A stretch of DNA of 64,000 nt, from assembly GCA_964247055.1 (NCBI GenBank), contig OZ176054.1:9672001-9736000 (forward strand), written 5' to 3'. The notes under the pieces are model-generated. The model saw nothing but the letters and a program-made list of their open reading frames with translations. It did no database searches and was not told the DNA's origin. The translations under genes and the position numbers were made by a program. The stretch comes from Paragordius varius. Its lineage: Eukaryota; Nematomorpha. Positions 1 through 9,102 of this stretch are shown piece by piece (position 1 is the stretch's first letter; each line of letters begins with the position of its first letter).

Positions 1-564
1 GTAATAAATCTTTCTAACTGAAATTATTGATCTACACTTTATATACCGATAGTGCATGTTAAACCATACTTTTCAACTCCTAAATGTTTAGTTTTTAGAT
101 CGGAAAGTGAACTAATGGCTGAGTGCAAGAATATAATATCTTAAAAAAATTTGTTAAATATTGTCTAAAAGTTATATATTTTTTAGTATAAGATTTGCAT
201 CATAATTAATTTTGACCATTACTTTTCTACTAATTTTTACTTAAATCATAATATTTTTGTTGCATTTAAAACTTTACATGTTTGGTTTTCTTAAACGATT
301 TGCGCAGCAAAATATATTTCAAATCGCAATAAATATTATCAAAAGATGTCCAACTTTAAGTCATAAACAAATATATTTAAAAAAATTAAATATAAACAGA
401 AGCAAAACCAATTTAACCACTTTTTGTAAAACGTTAATCAAATTCAAATTTTATTTTCAGTTAAGACTTTGGTTCTAAGATCTTTAATGCCATGATTTAT
501 ATTTTTTTAACATTTTAAATTATAAAAAATAAAAGCAAATTAAATAATAACCGGTTACAAACGC
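1..564. other. No clear gene; expected downstream part of INTS9
   Basis: No exon could be assigned with confidence. On the minus strand this is where the rest of INTS9 should continue, but the frame after the fourth exon meets stops and runs of T, and no conserved block of the second half of the beta-CASP domain was recognised. The 73-codon plus-strand frame at 257-478 has no recognisable features and matches the AT-rich background. Confidence 0.5.
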
Positions 565-1350
565 TTATATTAATAAAAAAAAATTGCAGTTTCTATTAAG
601 TGACTTCAGGACTAAATCTGAAAAAAATATTTTAAAAACTACATATTTTAAGATAAAGGTTGTAGATTACGCTTTAAACCGTTTAATTTAAAATAATTAT
701 ACCACTAAGTATCAATATATCAGGGTAACGAAGGCTAATCAAATCAATAGGTTTAGGATGAGCTGTAAGACTAGATGATTTAGAAAGGTAAACAATTTTG
801 TGAAGGGCTGTTTCGAAAACCCAATTACAGCTTCCCATTGCGTAACCTGAGCTTGTGGCATAAAACGTAAGGTGACCAAATAAATTTTTACGCTCCAAAA
901 AATTTATTGTAGTAATCATTGCAATTGCATTTTCAAGATCCTATATGTATATAAGAATATAATACTTGGAAAGTATAAAATTGAGAAAATTTAGATTCAC
1001 GAGAAGAATAATCCAACATATCAATATAGCTGATTAATTCATTCATATACAACTTTCCAAACTAAATTATTAAGTGAACTAACTTGAAGTGTTGGCTCTG
1101 TTGCATATATTTCACCCCTAAATCCCTCTTTTATAATAAAGGGTAGCGATAAGATATTTGAAAAATTTGATATTAGGAGAATATCAATTGTATGGTAGTT
1201 AAGTTCGTTTAACACAGGATCAACATTAATTTTGTACTTTTGGTTGCAGTTTTGTGTAAAAATATTTTGGAAATTTAGAGGGCATTCCAACAATATATTA
1301 ACTTCATTTAGCGTTAATATAAATTTGTTTTCTGATTTTTGAATTTTCAT
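565..1350 (-). CDS. INTS9: Integrator complex subunit 9, N-terminal exons (partial)
   Basis: INTS9 is the catalytically inactive metallo-beta-lactamase/beta-CASP partner of INTS11 in the nuclear Integrator complex, which cleaves snRNA 3' ends and attenuates transcription. Exon 1 (1084-1350, starting at the ATG at 1350) carries the block IDILLISNFSNILSLPFI followed by GFRGEIYATEPTLQ, matching the animal INTS9 block around VDVILISNYHCMMALPYI and YATEPTVQ. Exon 2 (966-1061) and exon 3 (703-940) continue collinearly with ATSSGYAMGSCNW and LTAHPKPIDLISLRYPDIL, the INTS9 counterparts of SSGYALGSSNW and TTHPQPMD. Exon 4 (about 565-617, after an 85-nt intron) is weaker and ends in a T-run with a frame problem. 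The introns are 22 and 25 nt. The protein lacks a few residues at the N-terminus compared with the human protein. The C-terminal half is off the window or lost. Identification is strong; whether the locus is intact is unknown. Confidence 0.88.
941..965 (-). other. INTS9: 25-nt spliceosomal intron 2 of INTS9
   Basis: Minus-strand sequence begins GTATTATA and ends CATATAG. Removing 25 nt joins QFYTFQ to DLENAIAMI, matching the animal INTS9 stretch CYTMQEVNSALSKI. Phase 0. Without removal the frame shifts and homology is lost. Confidence 0.83.
1062..1083 (-). other. INTS9: 22-nt spliceosomal intron 1 of INTS9
   Basis: Minus-strand sequence begins GTTAGTTC and ends AATTTAG. Reading through it destroys homology and soon meets a stop. 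Removing exactly 22 nt joins TEPTLQ to FGKLYMNEL, which aligns residue for residue with the conserved TEPTVQIGRLLMEEL of animal INTS9. Phase 0. The length is near or below what most animals can splice. Confidence 0.85.
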
Positions 1351-2479
1351 GTAAAATTATATGTATGAATGGTTGTGTAAAACAAAGAATTTTAAACACT
1401 TTGATTCAAATTGGGGGATCAAGTGACCTCAGTAAAAAACTGTTCCAATATTCATGCGTCTGACCAATAAAAAAACCAAAATATTTAAATATCTTTAGAT
1501 TTGAAAAGGTTCTATATCAAAAACTTTGACGCCATATTTATTTTACTATAATTTACATATAGTGATTTTATTCTCTAATATTGAAGCTAAATATTTAAAT
1601 CAAATTTAAATTTTAAAGAAAAGTGGTTTTTTTGGCATTATTTATATTTAACTAATGCACACATGATATATTGTCAATTTTTACCTTGACGTTATCCATA
1701 AAATAACAATTCGTAATGGTTATATTTGTTTATATTTTTAGAAAGTTTGATTTTAACTGGCTTGGGTTACCAACGACTTCGATTTGAATCGGAGGACCGA
1801 AATGATTTTGTTGTATCCAAGTATTAGGAATTGAGGTTTATCACAGATTTAACAATTTACTAAATTTTTATACGCGATGGCATTTTGGGGTGGTTTTCTA
1901 TACCAGAGCTAAACACTATTTAACATTCTTATTTATTACGCGAAGATTTCGGTTCTAACCCATAACCAAATCTGGCAAAAAAGCTACTTTTTTGAAAATA
2001 TTTCGATCAAAAATAATCAACCTCTTTTCTCCTCTATTAGATAATAAAAATAAGTTATATTTTTTACAGTTTTTAATCTATTTGTGGGAGACAGAGAAAC
2101 ATTATAGTACATTATATTAAATTAATAATTTAATACAATTAACGATATAAACTTTTTGTATATATCATATTTTCATTAAACTAAAGTAAAATAACGTTTG
2201 CCTATTTAATTCAAATGTCATATCATATTTTATCCAAATACTAGGCTTGTCTTAATAAGGTTACGCATATAGATAATATCAAATCCTCTACCATATCTCC
2301 TATGTGAATCTGATTCAATCCAATATATTTCTTTATCTGATCTTGTCTTGTCTTATCTTCTCTTTGATTCTTCTGCTTGTCATTCCCTTATCCATTTCCA
2401 CCACTTTTAAATTATTAATCAAACTACTGAACTCTTTTGTTTGTAAACGTTTGATTTCCCACTATCCGCACCATCGCGA
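1351..2479. other. No gene; AT-rich with a possible TTAA-MITE relic
   Basis: No supported coding region. From 1392 the text TTAA then ACACTTTGATTCAAATTGGG resembles the ends of the TTAA-flanked MITE at 26915-27492, and a diverged inverted counterpart (CGATTTGAATC) is near 1780. A decayed copy of that family about 400 bp long is possible. A hydrophobic 63-codon plus-strand frame at 2304-2495 is probably chance. Confidence 0.35.
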
Positions 2480-4960
2480 AGCCGGTGGGCCATAATTGAA
2501 GCATGTCGTAAAGGTCGATTCCCATCCTTTACAGTGTGCGGGAATACCCCAGTTTTTTCCAATATCGAATCTTTTCTCCACCCAGTATTGATCATTATTT
2601 ATGTACACCTCTTCGTTCGGTAAAAATTTGATTATGTATGATCTTCATTTAATTGATGAGTGGGTGTTTCTAGACATGTAGCAACGGGGTAATAATATTT
2701 CTCTTTAAGAATATGTGTATGGACACTCTTTTGTGACGCCATCACGGCTGACCTCATATAATTCATTTTTTGTGGGAGGCGAATCGTAATCAGCTAGACA
2801 TTTATATGCTAAAATCTAAATAGACGTTCAAGGAGCCCATTTGTTCGTGGATGATAGGGGGCACTGGTGGAATGTTTAATTGTTCATTGTAAGATATCTT
2901 CAAAGTCTTTTGATGCAAAATATAATGTATTAATTATCGGTAACTATCATTTGCAGAAACCCGTACCTTAAACACCAAGTTTCTAACCAATGCAATATGT
3001 TTACAGTATACTTATTAAAAACTCAACTTCAACCCATTTTCAGTTACTACCGATAGTCACCATTCAATAGGACCGGTTAAATTTAGATGGATTTGCTCTA
3101 TGCCCGTAACTAAATCCAGATATATCCGTTCTTATATACCCGTAGCGAAATTCCATTTGTACGTGAGATCGCTTTTAAGGGTATTCTGGTTTAAGTGACA
3201 CTCCATACAAGACCATTTTCAATGTTTTGGTTTATTCATACAAAAAACACTAACCTTGGCAAACTCTTTCCTTTACCCCAGAATGTTTTCATGAAAAAAA
3301 TAACGTTTCATTGCACTCCTTGGGATTAAGTATAAAATTGCCCCAATTTAGCAACCGATGCAATTTTTTCCTTATATTATCGGATTAAAAATTGGAGTTA
3401 ACCAATCATTAAGATGTAGAGCCGCTATAAATGCTACCAAAAATTTATCACCTAACGTATCTCCTTTAATCCGCTTTACGTTTATATCCCTTGTTAGAAA
3501 GTTGATCCATATTAATTGCTTGTTCCTCAACTTCCTCACTGGGTTCATACGGTGACGTGATAAATATTATATATTGTTATAGGCTTTTAAGTATCAATCA
3601 TAATAATCCACTATTATTAATATCACTCTGATATTTATAGCCCAACAACTAAATTAATGTATGATCTCTCATACTACGAACTTTCTACCTTACGCAAACA
3701 TTTTAAATTTTGCGCATATAGAATTGTCCTTTCTTCGTTTTCAATCGATGAGAAATGTTGTTCTGCCTTCGCACATTTTTGAGCAAAAGTTATCGGCCGT
3801 TTACCATAATTTGTCATATGCGATAATACTGCTCCAAATCCGTCATTCGATTCATCTTTTTCCAACACCAATGAAAGGTTAGGGTTAAATATCGAACCTA
3901 TCGTCGTATTCAATAACAGTTTAGTATTTAAACCTGTCTTCTTTTGTCGACCAACACCGTTTCTTGTATCCTGTTAGCGCATGTAAATTCGGTGTAGCAT
4001 ACATAAATTGAATAAAACGAGTGTCTAACATTACTAATAAAGACTGAGATGTGTTATTGGTTGATATATTGCCATTTTAGTTATCAGGTTTAATTCCCTT
4101 AACCAAAATTTTCTATCCTAAATATGAGACCGAAGAACGAGTCTATTGGATTTTATCCTTTTTTTCTAACCCACAAATGCCAAATTCTTCATAACTTTTT
4201 CCAAGTTATCAACGTGCTCCATTACTGTATTTCCACTAACAATTACATCATACAAGTAAACTGTCGTCTGAACAATTTTTTAATAACTCATACTTAATTT
4301 ATTGAATTATCGTTAGTGCACTAGAAATAAAAAAGATCTATATGGGAACAAACGTAGTAAATTCTGTTAATCTTGGGGATGCCCAACAAGCTTGTTTCGG
4401 TACGCAAAAGCGCTCTAAATGTTAAAAAAATAAAAAATTGGATTTCAATCAAAAATTTACGATTATTTAGAAGATATATTCAAAATGGTCTCAAAACAAA
4501 TTAAAAAACAATCATTATCAAAGCAACCCCAAAGATATTTGTTTTAGGCTCCCCTGATCTTAGTGAATGGGCATTTACCAATAAAACTCTTTTAGATCCA
4601 GGATCGTAAAAATTTTTCTACGCAACTTTGTGTGCAAATCTTTTGGAGAATCTCCCTTTTTTCTAACAGCTTGAAGGGTGGTATTGTGTCACCAACACCC
4701 TCACAAAACAAATCTTTAAATTTATTTCAAACATACATTTATAATGACTGCATCAGGGAATCCACATTGGAAACTCTCCATCCATGGTAACCCGAAAATG
4801 TTACCCCAATTCTTCATATAACCATTTTAGCTCCTTGGCTATCCCGTTCCGCACCTACCATGCCATCACCACACTTTAATGATTGAAACCCCTTATTAGA
4901 CCTGCAGGTGCTTACGTTGGCCTCCCAATCTTCTGCCATGTGCTTTTCCTAATCAATGAC
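2480..4960 (-). pseudogene. Antisense gypsy-type pol fossil
   Basis: Read on the minus strand from about 4960 down, pieces of a Ty3/gypsy polyprotein appear in the right order. A retropepsin tail with the IFGLPWME-like segment lies near 4800. A reverse-transcriptase block with a degraded catalytic YLYDVIVSGNT (normally YxDD) lies near 4150-4250. An RNase H block at 3674-3913 contains DGFGAVLSHMTNYGKRPITFA and AEQHFSSIENE. Integrase-like scraps such as RYGFLQMIVTDN lie between 3200 and 2480. Every block is broken by stops and frameshifts, so the copy is long dead. No LTR pair could be assigned. The RNase H block is the most convincing piece. Confidence 0.72.
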
Positions 4961-5026
4961 ATTTACTATACCATCCTCACCTATTTGCCATATCTCAATT
5001 ATGCTGATTTTAACATTATTATTTAC

Positions 5027-5322
5027 TGTTAATTGGTTATAACCTTAAGTTATATTATTATTATTATTTATATATATAATTTATATGACATTGTATGTAC
5101 AAATGGTATTTTAATTATTGTTGCCAAGTTTATAACCTTAAGTTAAATTATTATTATTTATATTTTATATGGCATTGTATTTACAAATAGTATTCTAATT
5201 TGGTTATTGTTAATTATCCTTGTTAAAATATATAAATACACCTGTACCATCACAAAGCTATCGGTTAATAAATGAACTCAATTTGAGATAATAAATTATA
5301 TTTTGTTTCTATTATAAACTCA
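5027..5322 (+). repeat. Gypsy-1 5' LTR
   Basis: Begins TGTTAATTGG and ends near TCA; it matches 13217-13564 along its length. The 3' copy is about 50 bp longer, with extra copies of the short motif that reads like TTATATGACATTGTATTTA, so the LTR contains a small internal tandem repeat that differs in number between ends. Confidence 0.85.
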
Positions 5323-5342
5323 TTCATTGGTGCCGTGTAGAA

Positions 5343-5870
5343 ATGGAAAACGAAATTTCCAAAATTAGTATTAACGAATACAATCCAAACACTAATTTTA
5401 AACAATACTTAAATCAAGTGAATCGTATTTTAATCGCTAAAAACATTAATCCAAATGATGAAATATTAAAAAACCTATTCCTTGCGTATGCGCAGGACTC
5501 AGGACAATCTCGAAACTGGAAAATCAAGCATTCCCAACCAAAATAGAGGATATGACATGGCCTCAAATTTAAAAATTGGCATTTCAAATCTTTGCCCCTG
5601 ACAAAAGTATAGGGCTAAGTCGAAAAGAATTCTTTTAAAACGACAAGACATGAAGGTGAGTCAATCATGAGTTATGTGGAAAGATTAAAAGTAATAGCTG
5701 ACGATTGTGATTTCGAAGGCAATATAGCATACTTATTAAGAGATGTTTTCTTGATAGGACTAAATATGCCAATCCTAGAACGGAAATTACATATAAGATT
5801 CCCCACGGGTCAAAATGAAAGCGAACCAGTGTCATTACAGATGATACTAAATATGGCAAGATCCCTATAA
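5343..5870 (+). pseudogene. Gypsy-1 gag remnant
   Basis: Starts 20 nt after the 5' LTR with an ATG and an open stretch to 5546 (MENEISKISINEYNPNTNF...), then shifts frame. A second open stretch at 5667-5870 contains MSYVERLKVIADDCDFEGN and NMPILERKLHIRF, typical of gypsy capsid helices. The two stretches are in different frames, with a stop between them. Position and downstream zinc knuckles support a Gag assignment; the capsid itself is only weakly recognisable. Confidence 0.65.
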
Positions 5871-5904
5871 TTGATTGAACCTAGTGCTTAAGATCCACCA
5901 AGAA

Positions 5905-6393
5905 AGAGTCATCAACAAAGAGACTGCCAACGATGTGGCAAGCGTCATGTGATCGACAGATGTAATGCAAAGAGCCAACGTTGCTATAAGTGCGGAAAAT
6001 ACAATCATTTTGCAAAGAATTGTCGTACCAAGGGTCCCACCAAACAAGGTATTCGGTTAGCAACAAATTCAATTGGGATGGGTCCAACAATAACCGTGCA
6101 ACTAAACGGAATAGAAACAACAATGTTATTTGACACAGGTGCTGATATGACTGTTATCAATGACAGATGCTGGAACCGGACAACCACGACTAGATGTAGC
6201 ACACAGACTATCCGCATACTATAACGAAACAATCCCGACCATCGGTATAACAGAATTAAGCCTAACAATGAACGGTATCACAAAAATCCTTGAATATTTT
6301 GCAACTGAGGGAAATCGACCATTAATTTTTGGTCTCCCTTGGATTCGTGCACTTGATTTAAATTTACCCAATAATGTGATGATTACAATATAA
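5905..6393 (+). pseudogene. Gypsy-1 zinc knuckles and retropepsin, frameshifted
   Basis: Two nucleocapsid knuckles appear in one frame: a CxxC pair with a His and Cys, then CYKCGKYNHFAKNC (CX2CX4HX4C). They are followed by the aspartic-protease active site LFDTGADMTVIND at 6127-6165. The frame is then lost, and the protease C-terminal half continues at 6160-6393, ending with LIFGLPWIRALDL, the conserved segment at the end of gypsy retropepsins. At least one frameshift separates the halves, so no functional protease can be made. Confidence 0.8.
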
Positions 6394-6504
6394 CTAATAT
6401 ATATAACCAGGATAATAGGTTGTTCTCGGACGGGTTAGGCTGTCCAAAGAATATGGAGGTATCAATTGCAATAAAAAATAATGTAACACCCAAAATATAA
6501 CCCT

Positions 6505-7243
6505 GCAGGAGAGTTCCCCTACCCCTGCAAGAGCGTGTGGAAAAGGAGCTAGATAGATTGATAAACCTAGGTATCCTGAGAAAAATCGACCCTAATATGG
6601 AGTGTATATCTTGGGCCACACTAACAGTAAATATTTTAAAACCAAATTGTAAAATAAGGATATGTGCGGATTTCCGAGTCAGCATCAATCCTCATTTGCT
6701 TCCCGATTCCCACGTAATCCCAACCTTTGATGAACTAATCACAAAAACAGCTCAAGGAACAGTTTTTACATCACTAGATCTGAAAGATGCTTACCTGCAT
6801 ATTCCCTACAACAATCATCACAACCACTACTGACCATAACTACCCATCAGGGTTTTTATTGTTACCAAAGACTTCCATATGGGTTGACTACTGCCCCTCA
6901 TATATTTCAACAAATCATGGATAATTTGCTTGGTGATATACCAGGTATATGCATCTATTTAGATGACATATTAATATCAGGTAAAAAAACCGAACATGAT
7001 GCCACATAGACCAGAGTATTGCAACGATTGGAAGCTGCAGGGTTGAAACTGAGCAGAGACAAATTACAACTTGCCGTTTCATCTGTCAATTACATGGGAT
7101 ATGAAATTTCAGAGAATGTAATTCATCCCACCAATGACAAAATTCAAGCTTTGATCAAATGTCCGAGACCCACCAATAAGACAGAACTGAGATCATTTTT
7201 AGGACTGCTAAACTTTCAAAGATTCATACCAAACCTCCATTAA
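6505..7243 (+). pseudogene. Gypsy-1 reverse transcriptase, broken
   Basis: RT motifs in order: RVEKELDRLINLGILRKIDP, ISWATLTVNILKPN, IRICADFRVSINPHL, FTSLDLKDAYLHIP, then a shift, the palm motif CIYLDDILISG near 6950-6980 and the thumb/connection region at 7019-7243 (MGYEISENVIHPTNDKI, ELRSFLGLLNFQRFIP). The YLDD catalytic pair is kept, but stops before and after it kill the frame. Confidence 0.85.
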
Positions 7244-7279
7244 GCGATATCCAACCTTCACAGAAACACAGGTTAAATT

Positions 7280-7795
7280 AGACCATGGGCCTGGACCGAG
7301 GTAGAAGAAGAGGAGTTCCAATCCGCAAAACAACTAATGATAAATTACAATACCTTAATACCGTATAACCCAAATTGGCCGATACTAATAGAAACAGCAT
7401 CAAACAAGGGATTTGGAGAGATTTTACTACATAATACCCCGGAAGGAAAGCGTCTCTCATCTCACGCAAACATACCGATGCCGAAACTAATTATTCAACA
7501 ATAGAGAAAGAAGCAAAAGCTATCACGTTTGCCATAAAAAAATTTAAGCCATTTATATATGGCAGAAAATTTAAAATTATAACCGACCACAAACCACTAA
7601 TCGCGCTATTTGGTCGAACTCGAAATTTACAAAATATTAATAATGTTAAACTTCTTAGATTGATCTATAAAACATCGGGGTACGACTAAGAAATCGAATA
7701 TAAGAAAGGGCAAAAGAATTTAGCGGACACTCTATCCAGATTACCAAATAATGATAATATCACGGAGGTACAAAATGAAGATGATGATGTATCAC
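7280..7795 (+). pseudogene. Gypsy-1 RNase H, truncated by Gypsy-2
   Basis: Fragments of the RNase H fold can be followed, including LIETASNKGFGEIL (the first catalytic Asp of the DAS motif appears lost), NYSTIEKEAKAITFAIKKF, YGRKFKIITDHKPL and QKNLADTLSRL. There are several stops and one frame change. The sequence stops at the Gypsy-2 insertion point; the tether to integrase resumes beyond 11908. Confidence 0.8.
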
Positions 7796-8189
7796 TGTTA
7801 GAGGCTAATTTGAATAGACTTGTTAAACACACTACATTCGTTATTTATCAGTGCATTAACCTATTAACTTATCTGTATACTATTATTATATTGTTATAAC
7901 CTCCCCACCACTTGTGAATATTATTATTATACCTTGCAGTACATTAACCTATTAACTTATCTGTATACTATTATATTGTTATAACCTTCCCACCACTTGT
8001 AATTATTATTATACTTTGAGATAATTGTATATAAGCAAACATCTTACCTTGATATATGTGAATACATTAAACCTAATTATCGTAGATATATATATATATA
8101 TATAGAGATCATGATATAACGCGTTGTTGTTTTTGTGATATACAATATTTTGTGATTTACAATAAATACCTTGCCATCCCCAAATATTA
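7796..8189 (+). repeat. Gypsy-2 5' LTR with an internal duplication
   Basis: 394 bp against 303 bp for the 3' LTR. The difference is a tandem duplication of about 90 bp: the block from CATTAACCTATTAACTTATC to CCACCACTTGT occurs twice, near 7854-7915 and 7943-8000. The rest matches 11605-11907 almost base for base, including an (AT)n stretch and the terminal AAATATTA. Confidence 0.92.
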
Positions 8190-8190
8190 T

Positions 8191-8205
8191 TGGTGGCCAA
8201 GAGAT
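8191..8205 (+). promoter_or_regulatory. Gypsy-2 candidate tRNA primer-binding site
   Basis: TGGTGGCCAAGAGAT begins one base after the 5' LTR. Gypsy primer-binding sites usually start with TGG, the complement of a tRNA 3' CCA. The matching tRNA could not be identified. It ends immediately before the first ATG of the coding region at 8206, leaving no leader. Confidence 0.55.
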
Positions 8206-9102
8206 ATGACAGACGAACCAATGAATATTACAGCTCAAAAATACAATAATAGTAGCAATCGATACAGTAACAACAATAATATCAATCGGTTACAACATAA
8301 TAAATCCAATCGACAAACAATAATAAAATCATCTATTACATGCAAACATTGCGGTTTCACACACCCACCCAACAAGTGTCCAGCCTGGAGACGATCCTGC
8401 AACAAATGCGGAAAGCTAAACCATTTTGCGAGAATGTGTGTAGCCAAAAAACAAAGACCGCACTTCAATAGGCAATTGTCGAAGGAAGTTAACGTGGGTC
8501 ATAAGGCGCTAACTCCCTTACTGATAACACTAGTAATAAACGGGTCAAAAAAAGATTTTATATATGATACCGGTTCGGACATCAGTGTAATAAACTTTGC
8601 CACATGGGAGCAAATCGGTAACAAGCTGCATCCGACACCCCCAGTAAAATCGTACAACAATACCACAGTGCCAATGATGGGGACGGCAAGTGTCAAAGTC
8701 CAAGTAAATGGTAAACAAATGGTCGGGGACATATGTGTCCTATGCAAAACGATGGGAATGGCCCCGCTAATCTGTGGACTGGACTGGATGGCGAAATTCC
8801 AGATTGAGATGCCACAGGTTAAAGTTAATTATCTTAAATTGAATGAGATTTGTGAAAATTTTAAAAATTTATTCGAAAATAAGTTAGGGTGTTATAAGGA
8901 CCCTGTAAAAATTCGCATTGCAGCGAATGCGATCCCGAAAGTATGGCCATGTCGCAGGGTGCCTTTTCCATTAAGAGAAAAGGTGGAGAAAGAGCTGACG
9001 AGGCTAGAAAAGTTAGGCATTTTAGAACCGGTTGATCCTAACACCACACCTGTGACATGGGCCACGCCTACGGTTAATGTACTTAAACCGAAGGCGAATT
9101 AA
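8206..9102 (+). CDS. Gypsy-2 Gag-Pol N-terminal part: zinc knuckles, retropepsin, start of RT
   Basis: The ATG at 8206 follows the primer-binding site directly; an in-frame ATG at 8152 lies inside the LTR and is less likely. The 298-residue frame starts with an Asn-rich stretch and has no capsid-like domain. It has two CCHC-type knuckles: CKHCGFTHPPNKC (residues ~50-62) and CNKCGKLNHFARMC (~68-81). The protease active site FIYDTGSDISVIN lies at residues ~119-131, and LICGLDWM marks the protease end. The RT fingers begin with VEKELTRLEKLGILEPVDP. The frame stops at 9102 because one base is missing near 9092 in the conserved RT segment; RT continues in another frame. Absence of capsid suggests an internal deletion after the LTR. 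Confidence 0.88.
   Translation: MTDEPMNITAQKYNNSSNRYSNNNNINRLQHNKSNRQTIIKSSITCKHCGFTHPPNKCPAWRRSCNKCGKLNHFARMCVAKKQRPHFNRQLSKEVNVGHKALTPLLITLVINGSKKDFIYDTGSDISVINFATWEQIGNKLHPTPPVKSYNNTTVPMMGTASVKVQVNGKQMVGDICVLCKTMGMAPLICGLDWMAKFQIEMPQVKVNYLKLNEICENFKNLFENKLGCYKDPVKIRIAANAIPKVWPCRRVPFPLREKVEKELTRLEKLGILEPVDPNTTPVTWATPTVNVLKPKAN

Noticed and set aside
8152-8205. Upstream start codon for the Gypsy-2 Gag frame
   Set aside because: The ATG at 8152 lies within the LTR and its peptide would cover the primer-binding site; the ATG at 8206 is preferred.
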